From NCBI GenBank assembly GCA_913056455.1, contig CAJXMJ010000002.1, positions 787,665-851,664 of the forward strand: a stretch of 64,000 bases of DNA, in the 5' to 3' direction. A program made the translations under genes and the position numbers. Within the stretch, counting starts at the first letter, position 1, and every line of letters starts with the position of its first letter. Shown piece by piece: positions 58,278 through 64,000 of the stretch. This stretch comes from an uncultured Fodinibius sp. (GTDB lineage Bacteria; Bacteroidota; Rhodothermia; Balneolales; Balneolaceae). The notes under the pieces are model-generated. The model worked only from the letters and a program-made list of their open reading frames with translations, was not told the DNA's origin and made no database searches.

Positions 58278-61200
58278 CTACTTAATTATTTTTGCCGGGA
58301 AACGGCATCGTATGGAAGTTGTAAATTTGTTTGATTTGTGTAGTCTTTTAATCTTCAGTGTGCCGCCCAGCAGCTCAACTCGGTGATTCATTATTTGCAA
58401 TCCCATGCCTTCGCTGTTTGTTTCCTCGGGAGAAAATCCTTCACCATCGTCCTTGATCTGTAAATGGAGCTGATCATTTTCTCTTCTGATTTCCACGAGG
58501 ATCTGCTTTGCATTGCCATGGATAGCAGCATTTTTTATGGCTTCCTGCGTGATGTGATACAAGTTTGTAGATAACTCTCTATTGGTAATCTGATCTAATA
58601 CTTCATCGGACTCAAGAACACATTTTAGATCATGAACTTCTTGGGAACGACGCATGAGGAGGGTGAATGCATGAGATACGCCTTCCTGCTCCACATCAAT
58701 AGGTATAATATCGTGACTTAGATTTCGAATGTTGTCAATTTCAAGATCTATAAGGTCTTTGATTTCATTAATAATTTCACTGAGTGGAGGCGATATGGTT
58801 TTTTCCCCGTTATCAGTTAGCTCATTTTTGAGCTCATGAATCATAATTTTTATCGTTGCAAGTATTTGACCCAGATTGTCATGCAAATATTCCCCCAGCT
58901 CCCAGCGTTCGGACAGGCTGTTACTTAGGATCTGCTTTTGTAGGGTTTCACTTCGTTCAACCTCTTCCTTTAGCTGCTGTTCTGCCTTTTTGAGAGTAGT
59001 AATATCCACAAAAGTAAGAACTACACCGTCAATTTTATCATTAATAGTACGGTAGGGGCGCAGCCGCATAATATATTGATGGTTTTTATCATCAGCTACG
59101 ACCTTTTTTATCGTTTCCAGCTTTTTACTTACGTGTTCTATATCAGATTGGATGGAATCATAATTGAGCTGGTGAGTAATGTGTTTAAAAGGGCGCCCCT
59201 TGTCAGAAGGAATCAGATTAAAAAGATCGGTTGCTGCAGAAGTGAAAAATTGTACGAAGTTATTACCATCGATAAAGAGCGTAGCAATATCAGTGGATTC
59301 CATCAGGTTTTTGAGGTTGCTGTTCGCCTCATTTAGCTTATCGATCTTGTGTTCGAGCTCGGTATTTACGCTCTTAAGTTCTTCATTGACCGACTGTAGT
59401 TCTTCCTTGCTGGTTTCGAGTTGTTCGGTCGTAGATCGTAACTCTTCATTCATCGACTGTAGTTCCTCGTTAGAAGCCTGGAGTTCTTCATTCGAGGTTT
59501 CGTATTCCTCAATCGTGATATGGAGCTGTTCTTTGGTGTGTTCCAGTTCTTTTTCCAAGGCTTCAATAATATCGGCCTCTTCTGCTGATACATCTTTGAT
59601 TTCCTCTAATGTTTGCGGATGGCTCTTGCTGATATCGGGATCTTGCATAAACGTAATATGCAGTAATCCATCCGGAGCATTGGGTTCCATTATTTTTCGT
59701 ACTATAATTTTATAGTTACCCGTGGAATCCCCAATATTGAGGGGTACTTTTTTTGATGTGAGTGGAGCTTCACCTTGTTTCGCCTGAAATAGCAGGCGGC
59801 TGAGGACTTTCCGTAATTCAGGTACGATCATATCCATAATATTCTGGCTTGGTTCTCCGCCGGAATATTTTAGAAAGCGATCAATATCGGAGGTTGAGTG
59901 GAGTACCTCGTTATTCTTATTAATGATGACACTGGCAGGTTCGTACTGTTTGAACAGCAACTTGTGGTGAAGATTTTCAATACTGCTATGTTGTCTGTGA
60001 TGTCGGTTTGGGGTTTGTGATATTTTTGCGTCAGTACTTTCTTTGGAAAGCGGATAATGCGGTAGGCGAAACTGAGATTTTGTTACCGGATTTTTTCGAT
60101 AAATCTGGTATTTACTGTTTTCGGGATTAAACAGATTGGTGCCTTCTAAGATTGAATCAGACAACCCCAAGAACAACCATTTTTCCGGTTTTAGAGCATA
60201 ATGGAAAAGGTTAAATACCTCCGATTGTAAATCGCGGTTCAGATAGATTAACAGGTTTCGGCAACTGATGAGATCAAGTTTCGAAAAGGGGGGGTCTTTG
60301 AGCAGGTCGTGATGGGCAAACAGTATCAGGTTGCTTATATTTTGTTTAACCTGGTATTGTATTCCCTCTTTGGTAAAATATCGGGCAAGGCGCTTGGTAG
60401 ATATATCTGAAGCAATAGATTCTGGGTATTGACCTTTCCGTGCTATGTTCAGTGCTTCTTGATCAATGTCGGTGGCAAAAATTTGTATGCTTGGTGCTTT
60501 TTGAAGCTGTTGGGCATATTCATGCAGGAGGATGGCAACTGAGTAGGCTTCTTCTCCCGTAGCGCAGCCGGGTACCCAAACGCGAATGCTGTCTTCTGAA
60601 CCTTTATCTTCAAAAAGCTCGGGAATAACGATTCTTTTGAGTTCCTCAAATGCCTCTGGATCCCTAAAGAAGTTGGTTACGCTGATAAGTAGATCTTTGA
60701 AAAGTTCGTTAATTTCAGAAGGGTTATCTGTGATAAAACCCAAATATTCGGAAAGAGTCTTTATATGCGTGATACGCATTCTTCGCTCAATTCGGCGAAG
60801 AATAGAAGAGCGTTTGTACTGGGAAAAATCATGACCCATTTTGGCATTTACTTTTCCGAATATATTGGAGAGGATTTTAGCATCATTTTCGGGCAACTCT
60901 TCGGAATCTGAAATTTTTATCTTTTTAAGGCTCTTCCGGTACTCAATAAGCTTGCCAGGCATTTCATTGGCCGGGAGAACAAGATCCGTAAGGCCCGTTT
61001 GCAGTGCACTGCGGGGCATCCCGTCATAGGAGGCTTCTTCAGGGTCTTGACTGATTACAATACCGCCGTATTCCTTAATATTCTTAAGTCCGATGCTTCC
61101 ATCGCTGCCGGTACCGGATAAGATGACGCAGGCGGAATGGCTGGTGAGAGTTTTGCCCAGCGATCGAAAAAACAGATCTATAGTAGTAAGCTTTTTATCT

Positions 61201-61523
61201 TTTTTGTCCGCCTCGGATAAAATAAGATGCTGATCTTCTACGGTAAGCAGTTGGCCGGGTGGAATAATATAAATGTGATTGGACTCTATTCGGGTCTTTT
61301 TGGAAACCTGTGTTACCGGCATGGACGTATGCTTTTGCAACAACTCGGCCATACTACTTTCATGGTCGGGAGACAGGTGGATAATGACGACAAAAGCCAT
61401 TCCGGGATTTTCGGGCATGGCATCAAAGAATGATTCGAGGGCTTCCAATCCACCCGCCGACGCCCCAAGCCCTACAACCAGAAAATCATTATCATGTTTT
61501 TCACTTTGGGGATGTTTAGTCAT
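58278..61523 (-). CDS. CheB-CheR-coiled-coil-PAS-HisKA_3/HATPase fusion sensor kinase
   Basis: CheB methylesterase GLGASAGGLEALESFF; CheR GCATGEEAYSVAILLHEY, LISCRNLLIYL; EELQSVNEEL coiled coil; C-term LGEYLHDNLGQILATIKI and ATPase DDGEGF. Confidence 0.92.
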   Translation of the reverse strand: MTKHPQSEKHDNDFLVVGLGASAGGLEALESFFDAMPENPGMAFVVIIHLSPDHESSMAELLQKHTSMPVTQVSKKTRIESNHIYIIPPGQLLTVEDQHLILSEADKKDKKLTTIDLFFRSLGKTLTSHSACVILSGTGSDGSIGLKNIKEYGGIVISQDPEEASYDGMPRSALQTGLTDLVLPANEMPGKLIEYRKSLKKIKISDSEELPENDAKILSNIFGKVNAKMGHDFSQYKRSSILRRIERRMRITHIKTLSEYLGFITDNPSEINELFKDLLISVTNFFRDPEAFEELKRIVIPELFEDKGSEDSIRVWVPGCATGEEAYSVAILLHEYAQQLQKAPSIQIFATDIDQEALNIARKGQYPESIASDISTKRLARYFTKEGIQYQVKQNISNLILFAHHDLLKDPPFSKLDLISCRNLLIYLNRDLQSEVFNLFHYALKPEKWLFLGLSDSILEGTNLFNPENSKYQIYRKNPVTKSQFRLPHYPLSKESTDAKISQTPNRHHRQHSSIENLHHKLLFKQYEPASVIINKNNEVLHSTSDIDRFLKYSGGEPSQNIMDMIVPELRKVLSRLLFQAKQGEAPLTSKKVPLNIGDSTGNYKIIVRKIMEPNAPDGLLHITFMQDPDISKSHPQTLEEIKDVSAEEADIIEALEKELEHTKEQLHITIEEYETSNEELQASNEELQSMNEELRSTTEQLETSKEELQSVNEELKSVNTELEHKIDKLNEANSNLKNLMESTDIATLFIDGNNFVQFFTSAATDLFNLIPSDKGRPFKHITHQLNYDSIQSDIEHVSKKLETIKKVVADDKNHQYIMRLRPYRTINDKIDGVVLTFVDITTLKKAEQQLKEEVERSETLQKQILSNSLSERWELGEYLHDNLGQILATIKIMIHELKNELTDNGEKTISPPLSEIINEIKDLIDLEIDNIRNLSHDIIPIDVEQEGVSHAFTLLMRRSQEVHDLKCVLESDEVLDQITNRELSTNLYHITQEAIKNAAIHGNAKQILVEIRRENDQLHLQIKDDGEGFSPEETNSEGMGLQIMNHRVELLGGTLKIKRLHKSNKFTTSIRCRFPAKIIK

Positions 61524-61802
61524 TGGATAATACGGTTCTAAATTGTTGCTGCACGAGATGAATGAAGAAGTTTATACCTTTAACAAGGTACTATAAATTA
61601 TAATCTTCTACATTTTTAAGGGTATTTAAAATTACGGAATTGTTGACCGTTGAAAACGTGAATTGCGTACTATAATGAAACTGAGCGTATTTGATGTAGT
61701 ATCAGGTATTAAATTTTAGAAAAAAAATGTATTTGAACTGATGCAAATTAATTATCTTGAAATAAGAAGGATGTTTAGAAAGAGCCTAATACCTAAAACG
61801 TA

Positions 61803-62450
61803 ATGATGAAGGAAATGATTAAAATAGTTATTGCGGATGATCATCCCTTTATTCGGGAGGGGATTAAGAAGGTGGTGAATGGAGAGATGGATTTGGATGT
61901 AATCGGAGAGGCAGAGGACGGCAATGAATTGCTATCCATCCTGAAAGAAAAAACACCGAATATTTTAGTGTTGGATATCACGATGCCGGGTAAAAGCGGG
62001 CTTGAATTGCTAAAACAGCTTAATAATTCGTACCCCAAGCTGCCTGTTCTTGTTTTGAGCATCCATTCTGCAGAGCGATTTGCCATTCGTGCGCTAAAAG
62101 CCGGGGCCTATGGATATTTGACGAAAACAAGCATTTCAGATGAATTGATCAAAGCTATTCGCAAGATTGTCACGGAAAAACGAAAGTATATCACTCCGGA
62201 AGTAGCTGAACAGTTAGCTTCCCAAGTGGATACAAGTAAAGAGGGGGCCCTTCATGAGGATCTATCGGATCGAGAATTTGAAGTATTGTGCTTGATTGCT
62301 TCGGGCAAGGATGTAAGTGACATTGCTGAAGAGCTATCGCTGAGTCCCCAGACTATTCATACTTACCGGACGCGAATAAAAGAGAAGATGAATATAAGCT
62401 CGAATGTAGAAATGACCCGCTATGCTATTGAAAACGATCTCATTGAATGA
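61803..62450 (+). CDS. NarL/FixJ-type response regulator
   Basis: IKIVIADDHPFIREGIKKVVNGE; VLDITMPGKSGLELL; LuxR HTH LSDREFEVLCLIASGKDVSDIAEELSLSPQTIHTYRTRI. Confidence 0.95.
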   Translation: MMKEMIKIVIADDHPFIREGIKKVVNGEMDLDVIGEAEDGNELLSILKEKTPNILVLDITMPGKSGLELLKQLNNSYPKLPVLVLSIHSAERFAIRALKAGAYGYLTKTSISDELIKAIRKIVTEKRKYITPEVAEQLASQVDTSKEGALHEDLSDREFEVLCLIASGKDVSDIAEELSLSPQTIHTYRTRIKEKMNISSNVEMTRYAIENDLIE

Positions 62451-62742
62451 GGTTGTTCTTATTTAAAAAACCATAGCTGATTTAAGGTTAAATCTTTGAT
62501 GCAATTTTTCAGGAATAAGTATTAGGGTGTATGTAGCCCGGTAACTTTGCCCTTTTCATCCCCTCCCTTTCAAATAGCAGAGTTACAGCTAGTATATCTC
62601 TGCTCATTTCTATCTGAAGTTTCCATTTAAAAAGGAGAAATCCGAATACCTATTGCTTTAGCAGGAATGGCTTGTAAGAATAATTAGTACAAAAAAGTAG
62701 TATAAAATTTTAGCTGATTTATTTGCCGATATCAATAAACTA

Positions 62743-62850
62743 TTCACAGAAAGTGAATTTCAGACCAAAGAAGTTATAAGAGAGAGCCAATGTTCGGGTA
62801 ATCGAACATGAAGATGTGGGGTGTAAAAGCCTCACATCTTTTTTTCTCGT
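62743..62850 (+). ncRNA. Candidate intergenic small RNA ending in a Rho-independent terminator
   Basis: Hairpins TTCAC/GTGAA, TGTTCG-GGTAAT-CGAACA, then AGATGTGGGG-TGTAAAAG-CCTCACATCTTTTTTTC terminator in a 502-nt gap. Confidence 0.35.
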
Positions 62851-62952
62851 TATTTGAAAACTTGTAAGAATGAAGAATCAGGTACGGCCCAAAATATCAG
62901 GAAACAGATAGGTTGAGACTTGGTGGTTTTTTAAATCACAAATCGAAGAAAT

Positions 62953-63951
62953 ATGGAACAGAAAATATCTATTAAAAAGCCCGTATTGTTGACACAAAAT
63001 GATGTCATGATAGATTTGGTCAATAAAGTCAAACATATAGCTCAGAGAGGGTGTACGGCTTTATTAATTAATGGAGAGAACGGGACAGGTAAAGAAGTTA
63101 TTGCTCAGCTGTATCATTACTTTAGTTCCCGCCAAGCTAAACCTATGGTAGCTGTTAACTGTGGGGCTATTACTGCTGATCTTGTTGAAAGTGAGCTTTT
63201 CGGTCACGAAAAAGGAGCATTTACCGGAGCCCATGCCCAAAAGAAAGGATGTTTTGAGCTTGCCGATGGCGGTACTCTTTTTTTGGATGAAATTGGTGAG
63301 ATGCCTCATCCCATGCAGGTAAAATTACTGCGTGTTGTTGAGCTTGGTTCATTCCGCCGAGTGGGTGGAACTGAGGAGGTACATGTAGATATTTCCCTGA
63401 TTTCAGCAACAAATAAGGTACTAATCGAACAGGTAAAATCTGGGAGTTTTAGAGAAGATCTGTTCTACCGAATAAATGTTATTGAATTATTCATTCCTCC
63501 GTTGCGGTATCGCAAAGAAGATATTCCATTGTTGGTAAATTATTATAAAGAATACTATATGGAGTTGTATCATTTTAATAACATAGAATTTTCTGAAGAC
63601 TGTATGGAAGTTTTCATGAGGTATAACTGGCCGGGAAATGTTCGTGAGCTTAAGAATGTGGTAGAGCGATGCATGGTTTTGTGTGAAGGCGAGAAAATTG
63701 AGCTGGAGATGCTACCGCCCAGACTTCATAAGGCGAATGAGCTTTATCCGGTAGATTTAGACAATTCTTCAGATGAGATGATGCAAATCCCTCTAGGCAT
63801 CAGCCTGGGTAAAATTGAACAACATGTTATTGGACGTACCCTGCAATCTGTGGATAATAATAAGACCGAAGCAGCTAAAATACTTGGTTTTACGCGAAAA
63901 ACGCTTCATAACAAGCTCGAAAAGTATGAAGATCAAAGCCGCAAGGATTAA
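62953..63951 (+). CDS. Sigma54-dependent transcriptional activator lacking a receiver domain
   Basis: AAA+ NGENGTGKEVIAQLYHYFS, ESELFGHEKGAFTGAH (GAFTGA loop), Fis-type HTH TEAAKILGFTRKTLHNKLEKY. Confidence 0.92.
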   Translation: MEQKISIKKPVLLTQNDVMIDLVNKVKHIAQRGCTALLINGENGTGKEVIAQLYHYFSSRQAKPMVAVNCGAITADLVESELFGHEKGAFTGAHAQKKGCFELADGGTLFLDEIGEMPHPMQVKLLRVVELGSFRRVGGTEEVHVDISLISATNKVLIEQVKSGSFREDLFYRINVIELFIPPLRYRKEDIPLLVNYYKEYYMELYHFNNIEFSEDCMEVFMRYNWPGNVRELKNVVERCMVLCEGEKIELEMLPPRLHKANELYPVDLDNSSDEMMQIPLGISLGKIEQHVIGRTLQSVDNNKTEAAKILGFTRKTLHNKLEKYEDQSRKD

Positions 63952-64000
63952 TACCGTTTTTGTGGGTGAGAGGTTCCTTCAGTAGTTATTGCCCTTCACC

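Noticed and set aside
59179-59715. 178-aa plus-strand Ser-rich ORF
   Set aside because: Antisense of the NEEL-repeat coiled coil in the CheB/CheR fusion.
1-64000. CRISPR arrays, transposases, prophage, tRNA/rRNA genes, tmRNA (near smpB)
   Set aside because: None seen: no regularly spaced repeats, no integrase/transposase motifs and no tRNA-like T-loop context outside coding genes.

Overview
The window looks like an ordinary chromosomal stretch from a Bacteroidota-related marine bacterium, most likely Balneolota/Rhodothermota-like. That placement is inferred from gene content and protein style; no search was run. I saw no prophage, transposase, CRISPR array, tRNA or rRNA operon. The main recognisable loci are: (i) a curli-like fibre locus at the left edge; (ii) ffh-rpsP-rimM-trmD-rplS, with S16 carrying a very long acidic tail; (iii) uvrB, tyrA, fabI, aat, dxs-xseB and comEC; (iv) a PLPBP(YggS) / three tandem PspB-like small membrane proteins / DivIVA cluster; (v) a class A RNase P RNA with its own terminator; (vi) smpB, an M50 protease and a lone arginine deiminase; (vii) a HlyD / ABC ATPase / serine hydrolase / FtsX-type permease export cluster; (viii) prfC, a tandem pair of metzincin-like lipoproteins and lpdA; (ix) a CheB-CheR-PAS-HisKA_3 fusion kinase divergent from a NarL-type regulator, then a receiver-less sigma54 activator. 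The observations I consider most worth checking are: an in-frame TGA three codons before the phospho-acceptor His of a PAS histidine kinase; two promoter-like elements (TGTAACA-N16-CTCTT) with identical spacing in front of the two arms of the ABC exporter cluster; a small nested hairpin that sequesters the Shine-Dalgarno of a Nif3-like gene; three tandem PspB-like proteins between yggS and divIVA; a zinc-ribbon protein that has lost every cysteine; and a terminator-capped intergenic small RNA candidate.
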